Assembly: GCA_047601745.1 (NCBI GenBank)
Contig: JASGIS010000001.1
Span: forward strand, 1,488,001 to 1,552,000
Direction: 5' to 3'
DNA length: 64,000 nt
Source: JAKPAM01 sp047601745
GTDB lineage: Bacteria > Pseudomonadota > Gammaproteobacteria > Burkholderiales > Burkholderiaceae_E
In this document: piece after piece, positions 11,693-19,362 of the stretch
Position numbering within the stretch: the stretch's first letter is position 1
Layout of the letters: each line of letters begins with the position of its first letter
Program-made: the position numbers and the translations under genes
The notes under the pieces: generated by a model
The model's input: only the letters and a program-made list of their open reading frames with translations
What the model was told of the DNA's origin: nothing
Databases searched by the model: none

Positions 11693-11815
11693 TCAATCCT
11701 CGGGCTGAATGCCCGCCGGCTTGTTGTCGACGATCACCGAAGTGCCCGTCGTCGACCCTGCCGGTCTCCGAGCATCGGCGTCTCCTTCCGGTCGCGGCAG
11801 TTTTCGGTGGCTCAT
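11693..11815 (-). CDS. Candidate 40-residue leader ORF upstream of the acyl-CoA dehydrogenase gene
   Basis: A small open frame starts 23 bases after the predicted start of the acyl-CoA dehydrogenase transcript and ends 18 bases before that gene's ATG. An AGG lies seven bases before its ATG. Its C-terminal half contains VIVDNKPAG, resembling the conserved VIVDNKPGAGG of Bug/TctC receptors; 19 bases here (cttgttgtcgacgatcacc on the + strand) are identical to the matching part of the TctC gene at 16392-17372. It could be a leader peptide, a decayed TctC remnant, or chance. Confidence 0.3.
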   Translation of the reverse strand: MSHRKLPRPEGDADARRPAGSTTGTSVIVDNKPAGIQPED

Positions 11816-11826
11816 CGACCTGTCTG

Positions 11827-11840
11827 CCTGTATGCACAAG
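11827..11840. promoter_or_regulatory. Putative GntR/HutC operator
   Basis: CCTGT-ATGC-ACAAG, i.e. CTTGT-N4-ACAGG on the minus strand, has the GT-N4-AC core spacing of HutC-subfamily operators. It covers the predicted start point of the acyl-CoA dehydrogenase promoter. A related site lies at 16242-16255 before the hydratase gene cotranscribed with the GntR gene. Confidence 0.55.
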
Positions 11841-11844
11841 CGAC

Positions 11845-11873
11845 AATATAGGCGTATGCTATGTGCCCGGCAA
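11845..11873 (-). promoter_or_regulatory. Sigma-70-like promoter of the acyl-CoA dehydrogenase gene
   Basis: Read on the minus strand: TTGCCG (11873-11868), a 17-base spacer, then TATATT (11850-11845). The predicted start near 11838 falls within the operator palindrome, an arrangement that fits repression. The rest of the 11675-12034 intergenic region holds the leader ORF; the promoter of the rightward SDR gene was not identified clearly. Confidence 0.55.
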
Positions 11874-12034
11874 GCCCGTCGGCGCGGGCGATGCCCGACC
11901 GAGAACATGACGCGGACCCGGATGACCGCAGCCGTTCCGCGCGGCCCGTCGACCGGCGTGACGATCGTCGATCGGGCGTCATCCGATGCGATCGACGATC
12001 GCTTTGCCGACTCATTCAACGATGGAGACGATCA

Positions 12035-12949
12035 ATGGGGCAATCCCTGAAGGACAAAGTCATTCTCGTCACGGGCGCCGGTCGCGGCATCGGACGGGAA
12101 ATCGCCTTGCTGGCCGCTGCCGAAGGAGGTGCCGTCGTCGTCAACGATCTGGGCGGCAGTCCCGAGGGTGAAGGCGCCGACCAGGGCCCCGCGCAGCAGG
12201 TCGTCGACGAGATCGAGGCGGCGGGCGGCCGTGCCGTCGCCAACGGCGGCAGCATCACCGATCCGAAGATGGCGCAGCAGATGGTGCAACAGGCGATCGA
12301 CACGTTCGGCGATCTGCACGCCGTCGTCAACAACGCCGGTTTCCTGCGCGACCGCATCTTCCACAAGATGAGCCAGGTGGACTGGCAGGCGATCATCGAC
12401 GTGCATCTGAGCGGCTACTTCAACGTCGCGAAGGCCGCAGCGCTGCATTTTCGCGAAGCCAATCGCGGCAGTTTCGTCCATTTCACGTCGGCGTCGGGGC
12501 TGGTCGGCAACTTCGGACAGGCGAACTACGCATCGGCGAAGCTCGGGGTAGTGGGCCTGTCGAAGTCCATCGCCCTGGACATGCAGCGCTACAACGTCCG
12601 CTCGAACTGCATCGCGCCGTTCGCGTGGAGCCGATTGATCGGCACCATCCCCACCGATACGCCGGAAGAAAAGCAGCGCGTCGAGCGCATCAAGACGATG
12701 ACGGCGGCCAAGATCGCGCCGCTGGCGGTCTTCCTCGCCAGCGACCTTTCCGCCGGCGTGACGGGCCAGATCTTCGGTTCGCGCAAGAACGAGCTTTTCC
12801 TGTTCAGCCAGCCTCGCCCGATTCGCAGCGTGCAGAAGGCCGAAGGCTGGACGCCCGACACGATCGCCGAAACGATGCTGCCGGCGTTCCGGCCCAGTTT
12901 CTTCCCGCTCGATCGCAGCAGCGACGTCTTCTGCTGGGATCCGATCTGA
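12035..12949 (+). CDS. Short-chain dehydrogenase, 3-hydroxyacyl-CoA dehydrogenase type
   Basis: NAD(P)-dependent oxidoreductase of 304 residues, closest by motif to the dehydrogenase unit of peroxisomal-type multifunctional enzymes. Seen: GAGRGIG cofactor loop near the N terminus; NDLGGSPEGEG, a signature stretch of that subgroup; NNAG; and the catalytic Ser with YASAK. Start ATG 12035 has GGAG nine bases upstream (12023-12026). The likely reaction is oxidation of a 3-hydroxyacyl-CoA to 3-ketoacyl-CoA, which fits its neighbours: acyl-CoA dehydrogenase, enoyl-CoA hydratase and a thiolase/DUF35 pair. Together these form a full beta-oxidation-like sequence for a substrate that cannot be named from sequence. 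Confidence 0.88.
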   Translation: MGQSLKDKVILVTGAGRGIGREIALLAAAEGGAVVVNDLGGSPEGEGADQGPAQQVVDEIEAAGGRAVANGGSITDPKMAQQMVQQAIDTFGDLHAVVNNAGFLRDRIFHKMSQVDWQAIIDVHLSGYFNVAKAAALHFREANRGSFVHFTSASGLVGNFGQANYASAKLGVVGLSKSIALDMQRYNVRSNCIAPFAWSRLIGTIPTDTPEEKQRVERIKTMTAAKIAPLAVFLASDLSAGVTGQIFGSRKNELFLFSQPRPIRSVQKAEGWTPDTIAETMLPAFRPSFFPLDRSSDVFCWDPI

Positions 12950-12995
12950 CCTGCGGCTCGATCGAAGCTGACCCGAAGGCGCCGAGGTTCTCGCC

Positions 12996-13436
12996 ATGAA
13001 CACCACGACCAATGCCACGCCACCGCCACCGCTGCCGAAGCCGACTCCCGAGACCCGGCATTTCTGGGACGGTACGCTGCGCGGCCAACTGCTGCTGCAG
13101 CGGTGCAATGCCTGCGCGCACGCTTATTTCCCGCCGCGGCCGTTCTGCCCGGCATGCGCGTCGCGCGACGTCAGCGTCTTCGAGGCCAGCGGGCGCGGCA
13201 GCTTGTACAGCTACGTGATCAGTCATCGGCCGGCTCGCGGATTCGTTCCCCCTTATTCGATCGCGGTCGTCCAGCTCGATGAAGGACCGCGGATGATGAC
13301 GAACGTCGTCGACTGCCCGCAGACCCCCGAGGCCCTGGTGCTCGACATGCGGCTTCGGGTCAAGTTCGAGAAGGTGGCCGAGCAGTGCGCGCTGCCGCGC
13401 TTCGTTCCCGATTCCGAAGCCGAGGTGGGCCGATGA
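12996..13436 (+). CDS. DUF35 OB-fold/zinc-ribbon protein, thiolase partner
   Basis: 146-residue acyl-CoA-associated protein. Seen: N-terminal helical FWDGTLRGQLLLQRC, a rubredoxin-like zinc ribbon with four cysteines (RCNACAHAY, FCPACAS), then a C-terminal OB fold with GSLYSYVISHRP and PYSIAVVQLDEG. DUF35 proteins form complexes with thiolase-superfamily proteins in steroid side-chain and other CoA-ester degradation, where they help bind the CoA thioester. The stop overlaps the thiolase start by four bases, consistent with a stoichiometric complex. A Pro-rich N terminus precedes the fold. Confidence 0.9.
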   Translation: MNTTTNATPPPPLPKPTPETRHFWDGTLRGQLLLQRCNACAHAYFPPRPFCPACASRDVSVFEASGRGSLYSYVISHRPARGFVPPYSIAVVQLDEGPRMMTNVVDCPQTPEALVLDMRLRVKFEKVAEQCALPRFVPDSEAEVGR

Positions 13437-14572
13437 AACCCGGTTCGATCGCGATCGTCGGCGCCGCCGAGACCAGCAGTCTGGGCATCGTGCCCGACAT
13501 GTCCGAGATCCAGTTGCATGCCGATGCGGCGCTCAACGCGATGCAGGACGCCGGATTGAAGCCCAAGGACATCGACGGCGTGGCGACGGCCGCCTATCGG
13601 CCGACCGAAATCGCGCACTACCTGGGCATTACGCCTAAGTGGGTCGACGGCACCAGCGTCGGCGGCTGCAGCTTCATGCTGCACGTGCGCCACGCCGCCG
13701 CAGCGATCGCGGCCGGATACTGCGAGACCGTGTTGATCACCCATGGCGAGAGCGGCCGTTCGCAGGTGGGCCTGCTGCGCTCGCCTACGCCGCCCGACCA
13801 GCTCCAGGGCCAGTTCGAGCTGCCGTTCGGCGTCAGCGGGCCGCCGACGATGTTCACGATTCCGTTCCTGCGCTACATGAAGACCTACGGCGTCACGCAC
13901 GAGCAGCTCGCGATGGTGGCCGTGGTCCAGCGCGAATGGGCGTCGAGGAATCCGCGCGCGTTCATGCGCGAGCCGGTGACCGTCCAGCAGGTGCTGGACT
14001 CGAAGATGATCGCCTGGCCTTTCAGGATCATGGAGTGCTGCCTGGTCACCGATGGCGGCGGCGCATTGATCCTGACGTCGGCCAAGCGGGCGCGCGACTT
14101 CCCGCACCGGCCGGTCTACCTGCTGGGCACCGGTGAAAGCACCGAAAGCCACATGATCAGCCAGATGGCCGACTTCACGTCGTCGCGTGCGTTTCGAGTC
14201 GCGGGCGCCAGTGCGTTCGCGTCTTCGGGAATCAAGCACGACGACGTCGATCACCTGATGATCTACGATGCGTTCGCCCACCTCGTGTTCTACGGCCTGG
14301 AGGATCTGGGCTTCGTGCCCCGCGGCGAGGCGGCCGGCTTCATCGAAGCGCGCCATTCGGCGCCGGGCGGCAAGCTGCCGATCAACACCAACGGCGGCGG
14401 ACTGAGCTACATGCACTCGGGCATGTACGGCATGTACGCGTTGCAGGAGAGCGTCCGGCAGTTGCGCGGCACCGCGGCCGCCCAGGTTCCCGACGCCAGG
14501 ATCTCGGTCTGCCATGGCGTCGGCGGCATGTTCGCGGCGAGCGGCACGATCGTGATGAGCAATCAGAACTAG
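13433..14572 (+). CDS. Thiolase-family protein (SCP2/lipid-transfer type) with intact Cys
   Basis: 379-residue thiolase-superfamily enzyme paired with the DUF35 protein. Seen: N-terminal SIAIVGAAETSSLGIVPDMS; the nucleophile position VGGCSFMLHV with Cys79 present; a NTNGGGLSYMHSGMYGM region; and C-terminal VCHGVGGMFAASGTIV retaining the Cys-His pair. It should therefore be capable of thiolytic cleavage of a 3-ketoacyl-CoA, unlike the related gene at 62673. The start at 13433 (ATGA overlap) is favoured over further upstream codons. Last gene of the SDR-DUF35-thiolase operon; a strong hairpin containing its stop codon follows. Confidence 0.9.
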   Translation: MKPGSIAIVGAAETSSLGIVPDMSEIQLHADAALNAMQDAGLKPKDIDGVATAAYRPTEIAHYLGITPKWVDGTSVGGCSFMLHVRHAAAAIAAGYCETVLITHGESGRSQVGLLRSPTPPDQLQGQFELPFGVSGPPTMFTIPFLRYMKTYGVTHEQLAMVAVVQREWASRNPRAFMREPVTVQQVLDSKMIAWPFRIMECCLVTDGGGALILTSAKRARDFPHRPVYLLGTGESTESHMISQMADFTSSRAFRVAGASAFASSGIKHDDVDHLMIYDAFAHLVFYGLEDLGFVPRGEAAGFIEARHSAPGGKLPINTNGGGLSYMHSGMYGMYALQESVRQLRGTAAAQVPDARISVCHGVGGMFAASGTIVMSNQN

Positions 14573-14606
14573 CGCGAACGGCGCCGGGCAGGCGCCATTC
14601 GCGCTA
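14570..14606. terminator. Bidirectional hairpin spanning two convergent stop codons
   Basis: A 16-base stem with one mismatch (TAGCGCGAACGGCGCC against GGCGCCATTCGCGCTA) and the five-base loop GGGCA. Both the thiolase stop TAG (14570-14572) and the convergent GntR stop (14604-14606) are part of the stem. No T tract on either side. It probably ends transcription from both operons. Confidence 0.7.
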
Positions 14607-15371
14607 ACCGACCTGCAACTGCATCCGCATCGAATAGCTGAAGACGTCGCTCGGATGCAGCGATCGGGCGACCTCCAGCGTACGGCCGCCTTCCGCGACG
14701 TAGGTGCGGACGATCTCCAGCCCCGGTGATCCGGGACGCGCTTTCAGGTAGTCGACGGCATCGGCCGGAAGATGCGCGACGCACGAGATCCGCTGGCGAA
14801 TTTCCGTGATCGTCTGCCCGAACCGCTCGGCGATCAACGCGAAGACGGGCTGCGCGCCCGTTGCCGCCTCCTTCAGCACGCCGCCGAACACCAGCGGGAT
14901 ATAGATCTCCGAGTAGGCGACGATGGAACGGCTGGCCGGATCGGATCGGACCGTCCGCACGCGCCACCAATGCTCTCCGGGCTTGCATCCGAACAGCGGG
15001 GCCTGGGTCTGGTCGACGACGACCTCCGTCGTGTCGATCACCCGGACGCGCGTCGTCGCCGCGTACTGCAGCAGATCCTCGGCGGAAGAAAACGCATGCG
15101 AATAGCGGGAGCGCGACTGCGTGTCCTGGACCATCGTTCCGATGCCCTGCTGGCTATACACCAGGCCCATCGCGTGCAGCGAGCGCAGCGCCGCGCGAAC
15201 CGTGTGGCGGCTGACGCCGAATCGCTGGCTGAGTTCCGGCTCGGACGGCAGCTTGTCGCCGATCTTGTATTTGCCGCGCTGGATATCGCTCGACAGCGCG
15301 TCGGCGATCAGGCGCTGCTTCGTCGTCGGCGCGGATCGGGCCGCGGGGCTCATCTCGGGGGGCGGGCGCAT
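14604..15371 (-). CDS. GntR-family regulator, HutC subfamily
   Basis: 255-residue transcription factor. Seen: N-terminal winged helix (KQRLIADALSSDIQRGKYKI, LPSEPELSQRFGVSRHTVRA, LRSLHAMGLVYSQQGIGT) and a C-terminal UTRA ligand domain with WWRVRTVR, YSEIYIP and the C-terminal RSLHPSDVFSYSMRMQL. Start taken as ATG 15371, 19 bases after the hydratase stop; ATG 15353 is also possible, since neither has a strong ribosome site. It is cotranscribed with the hydratase gene, and the two HutC-type palindromes (11827-11840 and 16242-16255) suggest it represses the acyl-CoA dehydrogenase promoter and its own operon. The inducer is probably an acyl-CoA or acid of this pathway (inference). Confidence 0.9.
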   Translation of the reverse strand: MRPPPEMSPAARSAPTTKQRLIADALSSDIQRGKYKIGDKLPSEPELSQRFGVSRHTVRAALRSLHAMGLVYSQQGIGTMVQDTQSRSRYSHAFSSAEDLLQYAATTRVRVIDTTEVVVDQTQAPLFGCKPGEHWWRVRTVRSDPASRSIVAYSEIYIPLVFGGVLKEAATGAQPVFALIAERFGQTITEIRQRISCVAHLPADAVDYLKARPGSPGLEIVRTYVAEGGRTLEVARSLHPSDVFSYSMRMQLQVG

Positions 15372-15390
15372 GACGGAGAAGACCCGTTCG

Positions 15391-16188
15391 CTAGCGGCCG
15401 ACGAAATTCGGCTTGCGCCTTTCGTTGAATGCGCGGACGCCTTCGATCCGGTCCTCGGTGGCCACGAGCCGGTTGTAGGCTTCGATCTCGAATCGATATC
15501 CGGTGAGGATGTCCGTCTGCAGGCCATAGTGGATCGACTTCTTGGCCTGGCGCACCGATAGCGGCCCGTTGCCCGCGATCTGTTCGGCCGCGGCCAGCGC
15601 GTCGGCCATCAGTTCGCCGGGTTTGCACCTGCGGTTGACCAGTCCCCAGGCCTCGGCCTGAGCCGCATCGAACGCGCAGCCTCTGAAGATCAGCTCTTTC
15701 GCGCGCCGTTCGCCCAGCGCGCGGGCCAGCGTTTGCGTTCCCATGCCGCCCGGCATGATGCCGAGCCGCGTTTCCGACAGCGCGAACCGGGCGGTGTCGG
15801 ACGCGTAGAGGAAGTCGCAGGCCAGCGCGAGTTCCAGTCCTCCGCCGAAAGCGGCCCCGTTGACCGCGGCGATGACCGGAATCGGGCATTCGAGCAGCGC
15901 GACGAAGCCGCGCTCGAAAAGCTCATGCTGGGCCTGCCACCGGGCGACCGGCATGCCGTCGCGCTCCTTGAGGTCGCCGCCCGCGCAGAAGGCCCTGTCG
16001 CCGGCGCCGGTCAGGATCACGCATCGGACATCGCGCGGATCCGCGGTGACCTCGGTCCATAAGGACAGCAGGTCCTCGCCCACCTGGGTGGAGATCGCAT
16101 TCAGCACGTCGGGACGGTTCAACGTGACCGTGAGAACGTGAGCGGCAGGCTTTTCGATCTTCAACGTGAGGAAACGCTGGCCGTCCAT
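15391..16188 (-). CDS. Enoyl-CoA hydratase/isomerase (crotonase family)
   Basis: 265-residue crotonase-fold enzyme that adds water to a 2-enoyl-CoA. Seen: oxyanion-hole segment FCAGGDLKERD; NGAAFGGGLELALACDF, with one catalytic Glu; ALSETRLGIMPGGMGTQ, with the second Glu; and the C-terminal FNERRKPNF. Both glutamates support hydratase activity. Start ATG 16188 is preferred because GAGGAG stands ten bases upstream (16199-16204); ATG 16236 lies only five bases from the operator palindrome. First gene of the hydratase-gntR operon, 19 bases before the regulator. Confidence 0.9.
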   Translation of the reverse strand: MDGQRFLTLKIEKPAAHVLTVTLNRPDVLNAISTQVGEDLLSLWTEVTADPRDVRCVILTGAGDRAFCAGGDLKERDGMPVARWQAQHELFERGFVALLECPIPVIAAVNGAAFGGGLELALACDFLYASDTARFALSETRLGIMPGGMGTQTLARALGERRAKELIFRGCAFDAAQAEAWGLVNRRCKPGELMADALAAAEQIAGNGPLSVRQAKKSIHYGLQTDILTGYRFEIEAYNRLVATEDRIEGVRAFNERRKPNFVGR

Positions 16189-16241
16189 CCCGATGGAGCT
16201 CCTCTGTTTCGACCGGCGATGGCGAGCATCGCTCATGTGCG

Positions 16242-16255
16242 CTTGTCTGCACACG
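16242..16255. promoter_or_regulatory. Second putative GntR/HutC operator
   Basis: CTTGT-CTGC-ACACG shares CTTGT-N4-ACA-N-G with the site at 11827-11840 and has the same GT-N4-AC core. On the minus strand a TATCCT box (16262-16257) lies one base upstream of it, so the predicted start of the hydratase-gntR transcript falls inside the site. This implies autorepression. No good -35 box is seen. Confidence 0.5.
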
Positions 16256-16340
16256 CAGGATAGCATGGGCATACCGGGCGCCGGCGAGCCGCCGCCGGCG
16301 TCGAATCACTCGTCCGGCATGCCGCGCGCGCAGCGAGCGG

Positions 16341-16364
16341 CGATCCGCCATGCTCGGCGGATCG
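16341..16364 (-). terminator. Hairpin downstream of the TctC gene
   Basis: CGATCCGCC (16341-16349) pairs perfectly with GGCGGATCG (16356-16364) around a six-base loop, 28 bases after the TctC stop. No T tract follows. Confidence 0.45.
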
Positions 16365-16391
16365 TCGGCGGTCTAAGTTGGGCGCCGCCGT

Positions 16392-17372
16392 TCAGCTCAC
16401 CTTCACGCCGGCCTTCTCGACCAGCTTGGCCCACAGCGGGATCTCTTTTTCGATCGTGGCCTTGAACTGCGCGGGCGAACCGCCGGCCGGCGACACGCCG
16501 TCCTGCTGCAGCTTCTCGATCGCATCGGCCAGTCCCAGCGCCTTGACCGCTTCGTGGTTGATCCGCTCGACGATCGGCGCGGGCAGGTTCTTCGGGCCGA
16601 TCAGGCCGTGCCACAGGATGCACGCGTAGCCGGGCACGCCGGCCTCGGCGATCGTCGGCACGTCGGGCAGCGCCGGAATCCGCTTGTCGGTCGTGACGCC
16701 CAGCGCGCGCAGCTTGCCGCTCTGCACGTGCGGCAGCGTCGTCGCCGTGCTGCTGAAGAACAATTGCGTCTGCCCGGCCATCGTGTCGGTCAGCGCCGGG
16801 CCCGTGCCCTTGTACGGCACGTGCGTCATCTTGATGCCGGCCATGTCGGCGAAGTACTCGGCCGCCATGTGCGTGACGCTGCCCTGGCCGGCCGACGCGA
16901 AGTTGATCTGCGCCGGATTCTTCTTCGCGTAGTCGATCAGCTCCTTGATCGAGCGGGCCGGGAACGACGGCGTCACCACCGCCACCATCGGCCCCTGCGA
17001 CAACTGCACGATCGGCGTGATGTCTTCGACCGGGTCGAACTTGAACTTGTACAGGCTGGGGCTGACCGTGTAGCTGGACGCGATCAGTCCCAGCGTATAG
17101 CCGTCGTTGGCCGAGTGCACCATCTGCTCGATGCCCAGCGTGCCGCCGGCGCCGGGCTTGTTGTCGACGATCACCTGCTGCTGGAGCGGCTCGGTCAGCC
17201 GGTGCGCGATGAAGCGGCCGATGAAATCGGAGCCGCCGCCGGTGGCGAACGGCACGATCAGGCGGATCGGCCTGTCCGGATATTTCGACTGGGCCCGGCC
17301 GGCGCCGGGCAGGCCCAGGGCCGCGAGGCCGCCGAGTCCCATCGTGATCGTTCGTCTTCTATTGGTCTGCAC
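16392..17372 (-). CDS. Bug/TctC-family periplasmic solute receptor
   Basis: 326-residue periplasmic binding protein of the tripartite tricarboxylate transporter family, greatly expanded in Burkholderiales. Seen: Arg-rich N terminus and signal peptide ending near GRAQS; YPDRPIRLIVPFATGGGSD, the ligand-loop signature; VIVDNKPGAGGTLG; and NFASAGQGSVTHMAAEYF. GAGGGGG lies before the ATG. No TctA or TctB gene adjoins it, so it is an orphan receptor, probably using a permease encoded elsewhere or a sensory system. It is divergent from the TetR gene. Ligands of the family are carboxylates; the specific one cannot be read. Confidence 0.92.
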   Translation of the reverse strand: MQTNRRRTITMGLGGLAALGLPGAGRAQSKYPDRPIRLIVPFATGGGSDFIGRFIAHRLTEPLQQQVIVDNKPGAGGTLGIEQMVHSANDGYTLGLIASSYTVSPSLYKFKFDPVEDITPIVQLSQGPMVAVVTPSFPARSIKELIDYAKKNPAQINFASAGQGSVTHMAAEYFADMAGIKMTHVPYKGTGPALTDTMAGQTQLFFSSTATTLPHVQSGKLRALGVTTDKRIPALPDVPTIAEAGVPGYACILWHGLIGPKNLPAPIVERINHEAVKALGLADAIEKLQQDGVSPAGGSPAQFKATIEKEIPLWAKLVEKAGVKVS

Positions 17373-17539
17373 GTTGCCCCCTCGTTGTCTGCGTTGTCTG
17401 GTCGCCGGCGCGATCCGGTCGCGGGCGCCGCCTCGTCGTCAGCGGTCCGTCATGGACGCTGGGATTCTAGTCAGCCGTCCCTGACGTCAATAATGCATCG
17501 CGGCGGCGCGCGACGCAGCGTCGACCGGGGGTCATTTTC

Positions 17540-17556
17540 ATAGACGGCCGGTCTAT
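17540..17556. promoter_or_regulatory. TetR operator (ATAGAC-N5-GTCTAT)
   Basis: Perfect six-base arms with a five-base spacer, resembling TAGAC/GTCTA operators bound by NemR/AcuR-like TetR proteins. It overlaps the -10 box of the TetR gene by three bases, so bound repressor would block its promoter. The same operon contains the AcuI-like reductase. Confidence 0.7.
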
Positions 17557-17559
17557 AAT
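17554..17559 (+). promoter_or_regulatory. Consensus -10 box TATAAT giving a leaderless tetR mRNA
   Basis: A perfect TATAAT ends seven bases before the A of the ATG at 17566, so the transcript should begin at the start codon itself. There is no Shine-Dalgarno site. The -35 candidate is GTCATT (17531-17536) at 17-base spacing. Confidence 0.65.
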
Positions 17560-17565
17560 TTCGGC

Positions 17566-18225
17566 ATGCCTGCCGACGCCTCCGCCGTTCCGACGTCCGC
17601 CGCGCGCCGCCGCGGCCGTCCGCCCAAGCCGGTCGCGCAGCGCGAGGCCGTCCGCGAGCACCTGATCCGGGCCGGCATCGCCGTCCTGACCGAGAAAGGC
17701 TATTCGGCCGTGGGCCTCGACGAGATCCTGCGCGCGGTCGGTGTACCCAAGGGATCGTTCTACGCGTATTTTCCGGGCAAGGATGCGTTCGGCCTGGCGA
17801 TGATCGACGCCTACGGCGAGTATTTCGCGCGCAAGCTCGATCGCTGGTTCCTCGACGAGCAGGTGTCGCCGATCGCGCGGATCGAGCACTTCATCGCCGA
17901 TGCGGTGAGCGGCATGGCGAGATTCGATTACGCGCGCGGCTGCCTGGTCGGCAACCTCGGGCAGGAGATGGGCGCGCTGCCCGAATCGTTCCGCGCCCGG
18001 CTCGTCGACGTGTTCGGCGACTGGCAGCGCCGTACCCGGCGTTGCCTGGAGGCCGCGCGCGCCGCCGGCGAGTTGCCGCCGCAGGCCGACTGCGGCTTCC
18101 TGGCCGAATACTTCTGGATCGGCTGGGAGGGCGCGGTCCTGCGCGCCAAGCTCGAACGCAGCGCCGCGCCGCTGCAGACGTTCGCGCGGGGCTTCCTGGC
18201 CGCCGCGCGAGCCGGACGGGGGTGA
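17566..18225 (+). CDS. acuR: TetR-family repressor, AcuR-like
   Basis: 219-residue repressor. Seen: basic N-terminal ARRRGRPPK; helix-turn-helix YSAVGLDEILRAVGVPKGS followed by FYAYFPGKDAFGLAMID, the classical TetR end; and the ligand domain with DYARGCLVGNLGQEMG, a signature of the AcuR/NemR branch that contains a conserved Cys. In Rhodobacter, AcuR represses the acuR-acuI operon and responds to acryloyl-CoA/acrylate; here too the next gene encodes an AcuI-like reductase. The transcript looks leaderless and the operator at 17540-17556 sits on the promoter, giving autorepression. The symbol rests on synteny and motif, not on a measured ligand. Confidence 0.82.
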   Translation: MPADASAVPTSAARRRGRPPKPVAQREAVREHLIRAGIAVLTEKGYSAVGLDEILRAVGVPKGSFYAYFPGKDAFGLAMIDAYGEYFARKLDRWFLDEQVSPIARIEHFIADAVSGMARFDYARGCLVGNLGQEMGALPESFRARLVDVFGDWQRRTRRCLEAARAAGELPPQADCGFLAEYFWIGWEGAVLRAKLERSAAPLQTFARGFLAAARAGRG

Positions 18226-18300
18226 CGCTCGACGCCTCCACCGCCCATTCCTCGCGCCTTCCCGTTTCCCGTTTCCACCATCCCACAGGAGACCTTGCAC

Positions 18301-19305
18301 ATGGCATCCCGATTCAAAGCGATCTGGCTCGAGAAATCCGACACCGGCGCGACCCAGGCGTCGGTGCGCGAACTCGGCGACGACGATCTGCAGCAGCACA
18401 CCGACGGCAACGTCGTCGTGCGCGTCGAGTATTCGACGCTCAATTACAAGGATGGCCTGGCGATCACCGGCAAGAGTCCGGTCGTGCGCAAATGGCCGAT
18501 GGTGCCCGGCATCGACCTGGCCGGCGTCGTCGAAAGCAGCGAAGACCCGCGCTTCAAGCGCGGCGATGCGGTGCTGCTCAACGGCTGGGGCGCCGGCGAG
18601 ACGAGCTGGGGCGGACTGGCGGGACGCGCGCGCGTCAAGGCCGAGCACCTGACCGCGCGGCCGGCGACGCTCGGATCGCGCGACGCGATGGCGATCGGCA
18701 CGGCCGGCTATACGGCGATGCTGTCGGCGATGGCGCTCGAACGGCACGGCGTCAAGCCCGGTGACGGCGAGGTGCTGGTCACCGGCGCCAACGGCGGCGT
18801 CGGCAGCTTCGCGCTCGCGATCCTGGCCGCGCGCGGCTATCGCGTCGTCGCGTCGACCGGCCGCCCCGAAGAGGCCGCCCGGCTCAAGGCGCTGGGCGCG
18901 TCCGACGTGATCGAGCGCGCCGCGCTGTCCGAGCCCGGCAAGCCGCTGCAGAAGGAGCGCTGGGCCGGCGCCATCGACAGCGTCGGCAGCCACACGCTGG
19001 CCAACGTCTGCGCGCAGATGCGCTACGGCGGCGTCGTGACCGCCTGCGGCCTGGCGCAGGGCCTGGACCTGCCCGGTTCGGTCGCGCCGTTCATCCTGCG
19101 CGGCGTGCTGCTGGCGGGCATCGACAGCGTCTATGCGCGCCCCGAGCTGCGCGAGTCGGCCTGGCAGCGGCTGGCCGCCGAGCTCGATGCGGCGACGATC
19201 GGCTCGATCGCCTCCGAGATCGGCCTGGCGCAGAGCATCGAGACGGCGCCCGCGCTGCTGGCCGGCAAGGTCAAGGGCCGCGTCGTCGTCGACGTCAACG
19301 CCTGA
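18301..19305 (+). CDS. acuI: Acrylyl-CoA reductase-like MDR oxidoreductase (AcuI/YhdH)
   Basis: 334-residue zinc-free medium-chain reductase, NADPH-dependent. Seen: YSTLNYKDGLAITGKSPVV and PGIDLAGVV, both diagnostic of the AcuI/YhdH group; GTAGYTAMLSAMALERHG; and cofactor loop TGANGGVGSFA. The family reduces acryloyl-CoA to propionyl-CoA, detoxifying acrylate. ATG 18301 is chosen over an in-frame TTG at 18295 because AGGAG (18287-18291) is nine bases upstream. It is 75 bases downstream of the TetR gene and probably in its operon; an acyl-CoA dehydrogenase gene follows after 57 bases and may be cotranscribed. Confidence 0.9.
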   Translation: MASRFKAIWLEKSDTGATQASVRELGDDDLQQHTDGNVVVRVEYSTLNYKDGLAITGKSPVVRKWPMVPGIDLAGVVESSEDPRFKRGDAVLLNGWGAGETSWGGLAGRARVKAEHLTARPATLGSRDAMAIGTAGYTAMLSAMALERHGVKPGDGEVLVTGANGGVGSFALAILAARGYRVVASTGRPEEAARLKALGASDVIERAALSEPGKPLQKERWAGAIDSVGSHTLANVCAQMRYGGVVTACGLAQGLDLPGSVAPFILRGVLLAGIDSVYARPELRESAWQRLAAELDAATIGSIASEIGLAQSIETAPALLAGKVKGRVVVDVNA

Positions 19306-19362
19306 TCCGGCGTAGCAACGAACGAGAGGGCTCGACGACGAGCCCCGACGAGGAGACTGGCG

